A stretch of DNA of 10,000 nt from Actinidia chinensis (GCA_009663005.1 CM018895.1:7893979-7903978); one strand, 5' to 3'. Counted from the first letter of the stretch, positions 1 through 6,459 are shown. Notes: generated from the sequence alone by a model not told the origin. Translations and numbers: made by a program.

Positions 1-109
1 TATATAAAAAAAATATAATTAACTAATTATATAAACGATAAAAATTACCCAAGTCGTCACAGAATCCTATCTTCATTAGGGTTGGGGATGGGTAGAGAGG
101 CCCACACCA

Positions 110-699
110 GGTGTGTAACCAACCAAACAATGTCTCTTAATCTGCCTCATTCAAGTCCTGATAGAACCCAACAATGATCTCTTAATCTCGCAAGGATCTT
201 CAACTCTCTGCCCTGCCCCATCACAGATTGGAAGAGTCTTATTCCTCATTCTATTGGTAGTCATCTTCCTATAAAAAAAAATTGTGTTCTGATCCCCCAA
301 ATTCAACTACCTCACTCTAGCTTTATGCTTTTTAAAAGATTCCTCAGCATTACTCAGACCCACATACTTGAGTAGAGCCTCATTTTCCAGTGACACATAG
401 TTAGGATCCACAGGAGAAAGAGAGCCCAACTCCTGAAGCCTGATCAATTATGTTTTAGCCTCCATCACCCTCTTACTGATGTCACTATAAAGTCTTTATT
501 CAATTCCTTCAGTACAGGTTTTAGTCTTTTCGACTTTAACACTAGTTGCGACATATGATGACCTCTAACCTCCTGGACCAGGAACCACCCAAAAGGCTAG
601 CAAAATTTGGATGATTCATCCAAAAGTTGAAAATTTAAAGGGGTTCCTCCTAGCACAACATTAGGTAGAATAGTCATGGCAATAGGGCAATGCTCTGAA
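110..699 (-). pseudogene. LINE ORF2 linker between endonuclease and reverse transcriptase
   Basis: Minus-strand translation in shifting frames gives pieces typical of the helical linker that follows the EEP domain in plant LINE ORF2. One piece is near 530-470 (LKPVLKELNKDFYSDI after correcting the frame), followed by an ELGSLSPVDPN-type stretch and a SNAEESFKKHKAR-type stretch near 350-300. A weak GFY-Q/K-DL piece lies near 160-140. Stops and frame changes are frequent. The linker has no catalytic role of its own. It is called from order and similarity to the general plant LINE pattern. No reverse-transcriptase motif is reached before the left edge. Confidence 0.6.
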
Positions 700-1335
700 A
701 CTCTAGGAGCAGAAAAGACTGCCTGGAAAACAGTCCTGCCATTTATGGCTTACCATAGCTCTGTCAATCCTACTCTTCCTACCTCCTATATCCCCTCCTC
801 TGCTGGACCAATTTCCCTTGGCAGTAAGATCCTCAATATCCACATTACCAAGATGAGCATTAAACTCAGCCATGGCAGACATATCAAAGTTTTCCATATC
901 ACTCTTCTCATGAACATTTCTAACAGAATTGAAATCCTTCAAAAGAATTCAGGCCTCATAAGCAATATTCCCATGCCACATTCTCAATTCATCACAAATG
1001 GCCCTTCTATCAACAGCCCTTGTAGCCATACACAATGGACACACAGAACCTGCTCAAAGAGTGGCCATGTTCCACTTTGCAAGTAATCTGTTGTCCACTG
1101 GAACTAATTAAAGAAACTTTACACACAATAGTATTCCAGGACACAATAATTCTAGCCACAACACCATTACCAACATTATGGATAAATCCCAAGTAGAAAC
1201 CAAGTTTTGATGCCCAACTTTATTTTCAACAATACCCATCAGGGACAACTTCTGATCCTGAATAAGTTTTCTAACTTCTAACTGCATACAGGGGTCATGA
1301 AGACCCCTTATGTTCCAAGAGCCAACCTTAATCAT
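700..1335 (-). pseudogene. LINE endonuclease (EEP/APE-like) domain, frameshifted
   Basis: This is the endonuclease that nicks target DNA for target-primed reverse transcription. From ATG at 1335 the minus-strand frame opens MIKVGSWNIRGLHDP, the typical N-terminal WNIRG motif with the metal-binding Asn. It continues through EVRKLIQDQKLSLMGIVENK, whose Glu is expected to be catalytic. A second frame (about 1190-1010) carries CKVEHGHSLSRFCVSIVYG, matching the conserved VYG strand. A third (942-703) carries DFNSVRN, the DFN catalytic motif, and later RKSRIDRAMVSHKW, the RIDR motif. At least two frameshifts are therefore needed to join the parts, and the usual FTW motif after KGNW is altered. The order of parts and the retained catalytic motifs make the family call firm; the copy is dead. 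Confidence 0.85.
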
Positions 1336-1700
1336 TTCTTCTTGGAAGTCTTCCTACCCTTCCCCTGACTGAGAAACACTTCCCCAGATTCCATAGGATC
1401 CTTAGTCTAACCAGGGATCCCGGTCAAGGCCACAGAAGGGGAAACCATCCTATTAACATCCACTACTTGGCTTGACCAGCACTGCCCTCATTATTTCCTC
1501 TAGCAGCATGTTCAGGAGGCACTGCAGATCAAGAAACACCCAATCCTAGGGAGCTGCCATTCATCTCCTCCTGAGCCATAGCAACACTACTATCAACAAA
1601 GCCAGTCCCAAGAGAAGATACCTCCTCACCAAAGCTAGCTTTTTATGAAGTCTCAGAAGGCTCAAATACCAAACCCATCCCCAGGGGAACAGCCAACCTT
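1332..1700 (-). pseudogene. C-terminal tail of the LINE upstream ORF (ORF1-like)
   Basis: The minus-strand translation is Ser/Gly/Glu-rich upstream and ends in a basic tail, GKGRKTSKKK followed by TGA (1334-1332). Such low-complexity, Lys-rich tails are usual for the ORF1-type nucleic-acid-binding protein of plant LINEs. The frame holds at least one internal TAG (in the GIPG*TKDP stretch) and probable frameshifts further upstream. The N-terminal domain and zinc knuckle expected of a full ORF1 were not seen. The stop overlaps the start of the endonuclease frame by two bases (ATGA), suggesting stop-start coupling in the ancestral element. The assignment comes mainly from position next to the endonuclease, so confidence is moderate. 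Confidence 0.55.
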
Positions 1701-1745
1701 ATTTATAGTTGTACAGCTACTATCCTGTCCTTGAGGCCTAGCTAT

Positions 1746-2209
1746 CCTGCTCTGCCTTTTGTCTAGTAGTTAATAGTAGTAACTGTGTATTTCAGAACTT
1801 TAATCACTATTCTTAGCAATCCATAAATTGATTCTGATAGTAATCCTTATCTATACACGAAGGCACAATCAAATCAGTTTGCTTGTTGAAAATGGAAGAA
1901 ACCTATTGATTTTGTGTTACATGAAACTTGAATAGTTAATGAGAATTAAGATGTTGAAAGAAAAACAGATTATTTATTCCCTGGAGTTCATTTATTTCAA
2001 AAAGTTGAAATGCATGCACTATTTCATGTGTGTAAAATGACACTCCTCCAAATAACTACACGCTTTTAATAACAATGTGGAAGGGTTTATGGAAAATCAC
2101 AAGTGGGGAGATGATACAACAATTTTCTAAACTCTGTTTTTGACCGTCATTGTTTCATGGAAATTTTTCTATTTCGCAAAGGGTAGGGAAGATCAACTAG
2201 TTGTAAAGT
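1746..2209. other. Unassigned AT-rich non-coding stretch
   Basis: Between the LINE relic and the next possible exon there is no convincing coding frame on either strand, no long repeat and no recognisable RNA gene. Base composition is AT-rich with many stops in all frames, consistent with plant intron or intergenic DNA. Confidence 0.5.
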
Positions 2210-2425
2210 ATGTCTCCGAGGAGTTGCGATTGGAAGGGTCATACATATATAGGACAGATACAATTGGAAATGCTTGTAAATGAGGTTATGGTAAGGCTAC
2301 TTCGGGAGATCGTGATGTCTTTCCCTGTATGTTTGTCCTAATTAATCATTTTGTAGGTATTTCCAGATGATGTAAAGACAAAGCTGAGCATGAAGATTGC
2401 ACGTGAGAAATATGAATTTCAAGAG
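2210..2425 (+). pseudogene. Candidate two-exon gene fragment, product unknown
   Basis: A frame from ATG at 2210 is open to 2290 and includes LEMLVNEVM. It meets a strong plant donor (ATG|GTAAGG at 2291). A 66-base intron would end at TTTTGTAG (2349-2356). The next exon, 2357-2425, stays in phase 0 and reads VFPDDVKTKLSMKIAREKYE plus three residues, a charged helix-like stretch, ending at AAGAG|GTGCAA. Good splice signals, matched phase and amphipathic composition suggest a real exon pair. The peptide was not recognised and does not match the sphingosine-1-phosphate lyase next door. A 66-base intron is near the lower limit for plants. No further exons were found on either side, so it may be a relic or a coincidence. 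Confidence 0.3.
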
Positions 2426-2687
2426 GTGCAATTTTCTAACACTCACAGAGACACACTGTTTACATTCTTGGTATGGCACAAGAGACATCCATTCCACTCA
2501 TTGCTTTGGGATTTAATATTTGCTTATGGATGAATAATTATTATTTGTGGCATCAACGTATTTCAACTACTTGAACATGATAGTACCATGTTCTTGCACC
2601 ATCTTATACCTATGTAATTGACTAATCGAGCTTGTATCACCTATGTAATTGAGCATGTATCTTGAAACCTTTCTTCTTATGCTGCGT

Positions 2688-2796
2688 ATTTCCTTCCTGA
2701 GTGGTCTGGTGGGCTTTCTGTGTCTCCAACTATCGCTGCAGAACATGGGTTTGATCACTACGGCTTGGATTGCAATAATGTCTTCAGGTTTTCAAG
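2688..2796 (+). pseudogene. SPL pseudoexon A (WSGGL...SPTIA region)
   Basis: One frame reads FLPEWSGGLSVSPTIA, matching the conserved TEWSGGLYVSPTIAGSRPGG stretch of the lyase. The GSRPGG part is damaged by a small frame-changing deletion, after which another frame reads MGLITTAWIAIMSSGFQ, equivalent to GGLIAGAWAAMMSLGQE. The exon ends CAAG|GTAACA at 2796/2797, a usable donor in phase 1. The left limit is uncertain because no clear acceptor is visible upstream. Confidence 0.82.
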
Positions 2797-2931
2797 GTAA
2801 CAAATTTGACTCAAAATACTCGTCTAATTTCATTGTACTAATTAATTTATTTTATCTTAAAGAAAATGGTATTGTATGACATTTGGCACATATTTGTATG
2901 TCGACTAAAATATTGCCATTGCATTTTATAG

Positions 2932-2986
2932 GCTACTTGAAGAATACGAGAGAGATTTTGGAAGTGTCAAAGACAATACATAAAGA
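2932..2986 (+). pseudogene. SPL pseudoexon B, copy 1 (GYLENT region)
   Basis: The acceptor TTTTATAG ends at 2931. Joined in phase 1 to pseudoexon A, the reading continues Q-GYLKNTREILEVSKTIHK, equivalent to the family's EGYLENTKxIMEVSK. The exon ends AAAGA|GTATGTTGG at 2986/2987, a good donor in phase 2. This short exon is undamaged in itself. Confidence 0.85.
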
Positions 2987-3058
2987 GTATGTTGGCAAAC
3001 ATTCTGAATTGTGAGTTAAACTTGATACTATTGGAAATCATTATTGCTTGGTGTGCAG

Positions 3059-3140
3059 AATAAAGGATTTCCCGAGTTACATTCATTATTGGGCTACCAG
3101 ACATGACAGTTATGGTGTGTGGATCTAACTTAATGTTGTA
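3059..3140 (+). pseudogene. SPL pseudoexon C, copy 1 (IKD...PDMT region), truncated
   Basis: The intron 2987-3058 ends GTGTGCAG. The exon opens (E)IKDFP in phase with pseudoexon B. A frameshift follows, after which IIGLPDMTVMVCGSN matches the family's VIGQPDMTIVAFGSD. The match stops near 3140, and the sequence passes straight into a second copy of the preceding intron. This exon copy therefore lacks the VDIFEVNDIMSS...RPN half that copy 2 retains. Confidence 0.83.
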
Positions 3141-3323
3141 AGTTGAGTTACATTCAAGGTGATACTTTAATGCACTAATTACTTTATAAAAAGGAGAAAA
3201 AGAAACTGGTATTTGATGCTAAGATATTTGGTTTCCATGATTTCTAACTAGCATCTTTTTTTAAATATTTGTGAATTGTGAGTTGACTTTTTTTTGCCAT
3301 TACATTTTGTAGGCTACTAGGAG

Positions 3324-3445
3324 TGTCAAAAGAGGATAGAGGGATACAACTTAAAAATGATTGGCAATAGATGGAGTAGTCTCTAGATTGTATATGCTAA
3401 AGCTTAGGTGACTTAAGTAAACGATGTGGACTAACACTTCTAACA
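3324..3445 (-). repeat. TRIM 3' LTR (left repeat)
   Basis: It starts TGTCAAAAGAGG and ends CTTCTAACA on the plus strand. It shares with the right repeat blocks such as ATTGGCAATA, TGGAGTAG and TATATGCTAA, and both run to ATGTGG near the outer part. Complete 122-base copy. Confidence 0.75.
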
Positions 3446-3457
3446 TTCCCCCGCGCG
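3446..3457 (-). other. TRIM polypurine tract
   Basis: On the minus strand the sequence directly before the 3' LTR is CGCGCGGGGGAA, a G/A-rich run in the position where plus-strand synthesis is primed in LTR elements. It is short and not a pure purine run. Confidence 0.5.
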
Positions 3458-3521
3458 TGCAACCTGTATGCACGTGGAGGTGACAACAACGGAAGTGAAT
3501 ATGAGAGCCATCCAAGATCTA

Positions 3522-3533
3522 GCTCTGATATCA
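3522..3533 (-). other. TRIM primer-binding site (tRNA-iMet type)
   Basis: The minus strand reads TGATATCAGAGC immediately after the 5' LTR (right repeat, whose plus-strand edge is TGTTAAAG). It differs from the canonical TGGTATCAGAGC at one base. Position and sequence together fix the element's orientation. Confidence 0.75.
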
Positions 3534-3631
3534 TGTTAAAGAAGATCAAGGGGTCCAACCTAAAACTAATTGGCAATAAGTGGAGTAGCTTTTAAATTAT
3601 ATATGCTAAGTTTGGTTGGATTAAATGATGT
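3534..3631 (-). repeat. TRIM 5' LTR (right repeat), outer end truncated
   Basis: It starts TGTTAAAGAAG beside the primer-binding site and aligns with the left repeat as far as ATGATGTG. The final CTAACACTTCTAACA-like part seen in the left repeat is missing, and the SPL exon sequence follows directly. Confidence 0.7.
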
Positions 3632-3761
3632 GGGAGAATACAAGAGAGAACATGGAAATGTCAAAGATAATAGAGAAATGTTTATGATATGTCAGCAAAA
3701 ATTCTGAATGGTGATTTTAAAATTTAATACTATTGGAAATCATAATTGCTTGTCTTGGCAA

Positions 3762-3910
3762 AATAAAAGATATTCTTGAGTTACATTGATTATTGGGCAG
3801 CCATACATATCAATTGTGGCATTTGTATTTAACTTTGTTGACATATTTGAAGTAAACGACATTATGTCATCTAAAGGTTGGCATTTAAATCAATTGCAAA
3901 GACCCAATGG
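3762..3910 (+). pseudogene. SPL pseudoexon C, copy 2 (VDIFEVNDIMSS region)
   Basis: After IKDI in one frame, a shift leads to a long clean stretch: IIGQP, then FVDIFEVNDIMSSKGWHLNQ, then LQRPN. This is nearly identical to the conserved VIGQPDMT...VDIFEVNDIMSSRGWHLNALQRPN of plant lyases; PDMT has become PYIS. The exon ends CCCAATGG|GTAGGC at about 3910, a possible donor. The acceptor is destroyed: GCAG in copy 1 is GCAA here (3759-3762). This is the strongest single match in the pseudogene. Confidence 0.9.
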
Positions 3911-3957
3911 GTAGGCTTTCTCAAATATGAGACATAGAGGGAGAAAGGTATTTATAA

Positions 3958-4105
3958 AGCAATAATGTTATACGCACCACGTTTTTTACCACATTTTGTT
4001 ACCATCCAATGTAACACAACCACTACCACCACCATGGATGTTGTGGGTCCCACGTTAGATCCACTAATTTTCAATAGTTGTTAGTGTGCCATATTATTTC
4101 GTAAA
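3958..4105. mobile_element. Possible MITE-like insertion in the SPL intron
   Basis: The stretch from GCAATAATGTTATACGCACC to GTGTGCCATATTATTTCG has imperfect inverted ends. The complement of the right end, AATAATATGGCACAC, resembles AATAATGTTATACGCAC on the left. It encloses short repeated ACCAC/TTACCACATTTTG motifs and has no coding capacity. It lies within the intron between pseudoexons C and D. The ends are weakly matched and no target duplication is clear, so this is tentative. Confidence 0.3.
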
Positions 4106-4346
4106 CAGAATGGGGTAAGAAAAGATGATAACTGAACTAATGCAATACTAAAAAGTTAACTGTGATCAGCAGGTAGAGGAGTTGACTCCCTAATGCAAGG
4201 CATCCAATTGATTACATGATCCCATTTTGTGCGGCAGGATAGTGGCATTTAGAATGATTTATACAAATTATAGTTGCTGTCAGAAGTCACATCATTAGAT
4301 TTCTACTTTTCAGAAAAAAATTGTTTTATTTTTCACTGCATTCATT

Positions 4347-4442
4347 AACATTCATATATGTGAGATTCTTAAACATGTACCTGTGATTGAAGACTATCCC
4401 AACGACTGCCTGAAGGATCTGAGGGATTCTTTGCAAACTGTT
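4347..4442 (+). pseudogene. SPL pseudoexon D (IHIC...LKDLRDS region)
   Basis: The plus strand reads NIHICEILKHVPVIED, then four extra or altered residues (YPND), then CLKDLRDSLQTV. It matches the family's SIHICVTLQHxxVVDxFLxDLRDSVxTV. The reading frame is open throughout. The acceptor AG expected just before the first Ile codon is not present (TTAACATTCAT), and the end of the exon is unclear. Confidence 0.82.
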
Positions 4443-4548
4443 GGTTGTCTTATATTTGGCTTTTAAGTTATTTCTACTAGTTCATCAAATGGGTTTGTGC
4501 ACCAACCAATTCTATAGAGCCTTGATCCTATTTTTCCATTCACTTATC

Positions 4549-4606
4549 GGACTTGGACCGATATATTGTTCTGCTGGGAAGATGCCTGATAGAGTAATGG
4601 TCAACG
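4549..4606 (+). pseudogene. SPL pseudoexon E (PIYGAAGKMPDRGMVN region)
   Basis: The plus-strand frame reads GLGPIYCSAGKMPDRVMVN, matching the conserved GLAPIYGAAGKMPDRGMVN near the lyase C-terminus. The exon ends AACG|GTAGAT at 4606/4607, a plausible phase-1 donor. The upstream limit is diverged and the final exon (ELLV...C-terminus) was not found downstream. Confidence 0.85.
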
Positions 4607-4908
4607 GTAGATGCAGTCTCCCTTGTTCCACTCTCTGTTTTTTTTATCTGCCTCAAACATCACTGAAATCGGTAAAGCATGTTTCTCTCTTTCTCCCTCC
4701 GTCTCCCTGCCCTCCCATTTTCTATTTATGTTATATGCTTTCATTGCTTCGTATTTTGATCCAATTAACAAGAAGAAGAAATCGGTATGAGGGAAGGGAA
4801 ATCAGTGGTTGGTTGGTGTGTGTTAAGACTGTTAGAAAGATGGGTCTTATGTAGGGATTTTTTTTTGTTGCACATGGGAATGCAAGTACAGGAGAGTTCA
4901 GGAACAGG
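4607..4908. other. Unassigned non-coding stretch after the SPL relic
   Basis: This is T-rich and pyrimidine-rich sequence (for example CTCTCTTTCTCCCTCCGTC near 4684). An open frame on the plus strand continues through here by chance but has no recognisable motif beyond pseudoexon E. It may be remnant intron or 3' flanking DNA of the lyase gene. Confidence 0.4.
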
Positions 4909-5174
4909 ATCCTATGAGGGTCTCTAAGGAGTTGTATAGTTGTGTGGCGGTATGGGATGTGATAAAGAAATCCCACTTAAACAATCCCGTCTGATTTTAA
5001 ATTGTGTTTTGATTTTATATTTTCCCATAACTATGACAACAAGATCTCATGAGGGTCCCTAAGGAGTTGTATAGTTGTGTGGCGGTATGAGATGTGATAC
5101 AGAAATCCCTCGTAAAATATACTGTCTGATTTTAAACTCTCGTTGGTTTTTAGCTCCTCCACAAATATGACAAC
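4909..5174. repeat. 133-bp tandem direct duplication
   Basis: The stretch beginning near 4909 recurs near 5042. The best shared block is AAGGAGTTGTATAGTTGTGTGGCGGTAT, about 28 identical bases, preceded by GAGGGTC and followed by a GATGTGATA block and AGAAATCCC. Weaker similarity continues through CTGATTTTAAA and ATATGACAAC-type ends, giving a period of 133 bases. Copies are contiguous. No protein motif was recognised. Confidence 0.8.
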
Positions 5175-5869
5175 GTCAGCAACCTGGTCGATGCTGGAGT
5201 TGGCATGGTCATTTTTTAAAATCTTATCATGAAATATGCTCGTTAGTCATTTTGAGTTTATTGCTTGGTACTACTGCTGCCATTTGAAAAATGAAGCACT
5301 AGCACTCTTAAGCAGCAACAATAGCAGTAGCTTTCCTTTAAAGTTTACCCATTTCTGTCCTGATTAAAAAGTCAGATAAAACTGAACTAAGTTGAATATT
5401 ACAATGTTCGGTATGTATATATATGAGAGGTAAAACATAACGATTAATCCAATTGGACCAGAAAAATATCTGATTATCCTCCACCTCAACAATGGGGTAA
5501 AAACCACCTTATCGAACAAATCTCTCTTTTCTCTTATATATACGGACCTATATGTGTAATGGATTAAAGGAAATATGTAGAATGTAACAACCCGACCTCA
5601 TTTTCATTCTTCTTGCCACCTTTTCCTCTCCCTATCTTGCCTCGGAAGCATAAGAGTGAATGGAGGCTTTGGGGATAATGGATGAGAAGGTATTGCGTTG
5701 AGTGCTATCAATGTCACATAGGACAAGAGGAAGGGGATGCAATACAGAGATGGTCAAGGAGACTATAAGGAATGGAACGTGTCTGTTGATGGCAAACAAC
5801 ACTAGTCATTTTATAAGAGTATTTACTTGAAATCACAACAAACCATGGATTGGGGGATTTGCACTCAAG
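5175..5869. other. Unassigned intergenic stretch
   Basis: There are no convincing coding frames, RNA genes or long repeats. A phrase TGTAACAACCCGACCTC at 5583-5599 resembles the start of some plant LTRs, but no matching end was found. Otherwise this is AT-rich sequence with scattered short runs. Confidence 0.4.
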
Positions 5870-6002
5870 TGTTCTAGTACATTATTGGGGTTGGTTGGGA
5901 TGTGTTTACCCCTTGTCCCCTTGTACAACTTCAAAGCGAGTTGGGATACTTCATTTACCCTTGAATTTTTCCCCCTCTTGAAAGCCTTTCAAAACTAATC
6001 CC

Positions 6003-6371
6003 ATCAAACTTGCCTATTAAAAAAGCTCGTCCCATTGGCTGTGTGGCATGGCAGGGACCAGAATTCGGTCATTTTGCCATCTCTAAACACACATGCACAT
6101 CTCATGAATTAAATAGGTACTTCTCTTAATGCCTCTTTTATTATTAGTTATTGAATTCAAACTTGAAATAAAAGTGATTAGGGTATAATCAAACTTGCCT
6201 ATTAAAAAAGCTCGTCCCATTGGCTGTGTGGCATGGCGGGGACCAGAATTCGATCATTTTGCCATCTCTAAACACACATGCACATCTCATGCATTAAATA
6301 GGTACTTCTCTTAATGCCTCTTTTATTATTAGTTATTGAATTCAAACTGAAATAAAAGTGATTAGGGTAAA
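6003..6371. repeat. 185-bp tandem duplication inside the LTR
   Basis: Two contiguous copies, 6003-6187 and 6188-6371, share nearly every base from ATCAAACTTGCC to GATTAGGGTA. Only about four differences were seen: GCAGGG/GCGGGG, TTCGGTCAT/TTCGATCAT, CATGAATT/CATGCATT and a one-base loss in ACTTGAA/ACTGAA. The duplication is therefore much younger than the rest of the decay. Confidence 0.95.
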
Positions 6372-6390
6372 AATTATACCCTAACACACA

Positions 6391-6404
6391 ATATATTATT
6401 TATA
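6391..6404 (-). promoter_or_regulatory. Candidate LTR TATA box
   Basis: The minus strand reads TATAAATAATATAT about 55 bases inside the LTR start. It could be the LTR core promoter, although the U3 upstream of it would be unusually short. It is AT-rich DNA, so chance is possible. Confidence 0.3.
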
Positions 6405-6459
6405 CTCACATAGAACGTATACATCCACTCAACTCATCACACACACTCTAATTCTAACA

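Larger units (their letters stand above)
60..1745 (-). mobile_element. Degenerate plant LINE (non-LTR retrotransposon) fragment
   Basis: Read on the minus strand, this stretch gives the ordered parts of a plant LINE. First comes the tail of an upstream ORF (about 1700-1332), then an endonuclease/exonuclease/phosphatase (EEP) domain (about 1335-700), then the linker that leads to the reverse transcriptase (about 700-110). The coding frame is broken several times by frameshifts and stops, so it cannot make protein. The reverse transcriptase should lie to the left of the window edge, but homology already fades near 110-130 and the first 60 bases are plain AT-rich sequence, so the element may be cut there. 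The right boundary near 1745 is where LINE-like translation stops; no target-site duplication was found. The parts in order are seen in the sequence; family assignment rests on knowledge of plant L1-type elements. Confidence 0.82.
3324..3631 (-). mobile_element. TRIM (terminal-repeat retrotransposon in miniature)
   Basis: Two diverged direct repeats of about 100-122 bases (3324-3445 and 3534-3631) flank an 88-base internal part. Inside the right repeat edge lies GCTCTGATATCA (3522-3533). Its reverse complement, TGATATCAGAGC, is one base from the classic plant tRNA-iMet primer-binding site TGGTATCAGAGC. Next to the left repeat is TTCCCCCGCGCG, whose complement is a purine run suited to a polypurine tract. 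The element therefore lies on the minus strand. It has no coding capacity. The left LTR keeps TG...CA ends; the right one lacks about 16 outer bases. GGAG flanks both sides (3320-3323 and 3633-3636), consistent with a 5-bp TSD derived from TGGAG. No 5S-like sequence (Cassandra type) was noticed. Confidence 0.8.
3313..3685 (+). pseudogene. SPL pseudoexon B, copy 2, split by a TRIM insertion
   Basis: The exon begins after TTTTGTAG (3312) with GCTACTAGGAG (3313-3323), is interrupted by the TRIM, and resumes at about 3632 with GGGAGAATACAAGAG. Leaving out the TRIM and one copy of its flanking GGAG, the reading is GY*ENTRENMEMSKIIEK, equivalent to GYLENT...MEVSK with Leu changed to a stop. The downstream donor is lost: copy 1 has GA|GTATGT, and here the matching bases are not a GT in the right place. 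The exon cannot be spliced. Confidence 0.8.
2835..3840 (+). repeat. Tandem segmental duplication inside the SPL pseudogene
   Basis: The unit 'end of intron A, exon B, intron B, start of exon C' occurs twice: copy 1 at about 2835-3140, copy 2 at about 3150-3840 with a TRIM inserted at 3324-3631. Matching landmarks are the intron ends TTGCCATTGCATTTTATAG (2914-2931) and TTGCCATTACATTTTGTAG (3294-3312). The TACTATTGGAAATCAT intron core and the TTACATTNATTATTGGGC exon core also recur in both. The copies differ widely (roughly a quarter of bases by eye), so the duplication is old. Boundaries are approximate. Confidence 0.75.
2688..4606 (+). pseudogene. DPL1: Sphingosine-1-phosphate lyase (DPL1/SPL) C-terminal pseudogene
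   Basis: The family is a PLP-dependent endoplasmic-reticulum enzyme that splits sphingoid long-chain-base phosphates into ethanolamine phosphate and a fatty aldehyde. Here only the C-terminal part survives, as at least five exon types in the right order: EWSGGLSVSPTIA, then GYLKNTREILEVSK, then the IKD...IIGQP...VDIFEVNDIMSSKGWHL exon, then IHICEILKHVPVIED...LKDLRDSLQTV, then GLGPIYCSAGKMPDRVMVN. The N-terminal membrane anchor, the PLP-binding lysine exon (DVHK in the family) and the final ELLV...exon were not found. Frameshifts, stops, lost splice sites, an internal tandem duplication and a nested TRIM show it is not functional. Assignment is from recalled family motifs, and several independent matches in collinear order make it strong. 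Confidence 0.88.
5870..6459 (-). repeat. 3' LTR of the copia element (left end uncertain)
   Basis: On the minus strand the LTR opens TGTTAGAATTAGAGTGTG right after the polypurine-like run, the usual plant copia arrangement. It contains a TATAAATAATAT motif and a large internal tandem duplication. The opposite end should be CA (TG on the plus strand); 5870 (TGTTCTAG) is one candidate, but without the other LTR it cannot be fixed. Confidence 0.55.

Noticed and set aside
676..1086. 136-residue plus-strand frame
   Set aside because: It is antisense to the LINE endonuclease domain (DFN and RIDR motifs on the minus strand).
2567..2758. 63-residue minus-strand frame
   Set aside because: It overlaps SPL pseudoexon A on the opposite strand and is rich in Arg/Lys only by chance.
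5268..5325. Possible stem-loop TACTGCTGC ... GCAGCAACAATAGCAGTA (microRNA-like)
   Set aside because: Pairing is short and interrupted; it does not reach the length or regularity of a plant microRNA precursor.
5583..5869. Possible Ty3/gypsy LTR starting TGTAACAACCCGACCTC
   Set aside because: Only the opening phrase is suggestive. No matching LTR end, partner LTR, PBS or coding remnant was found nearby.
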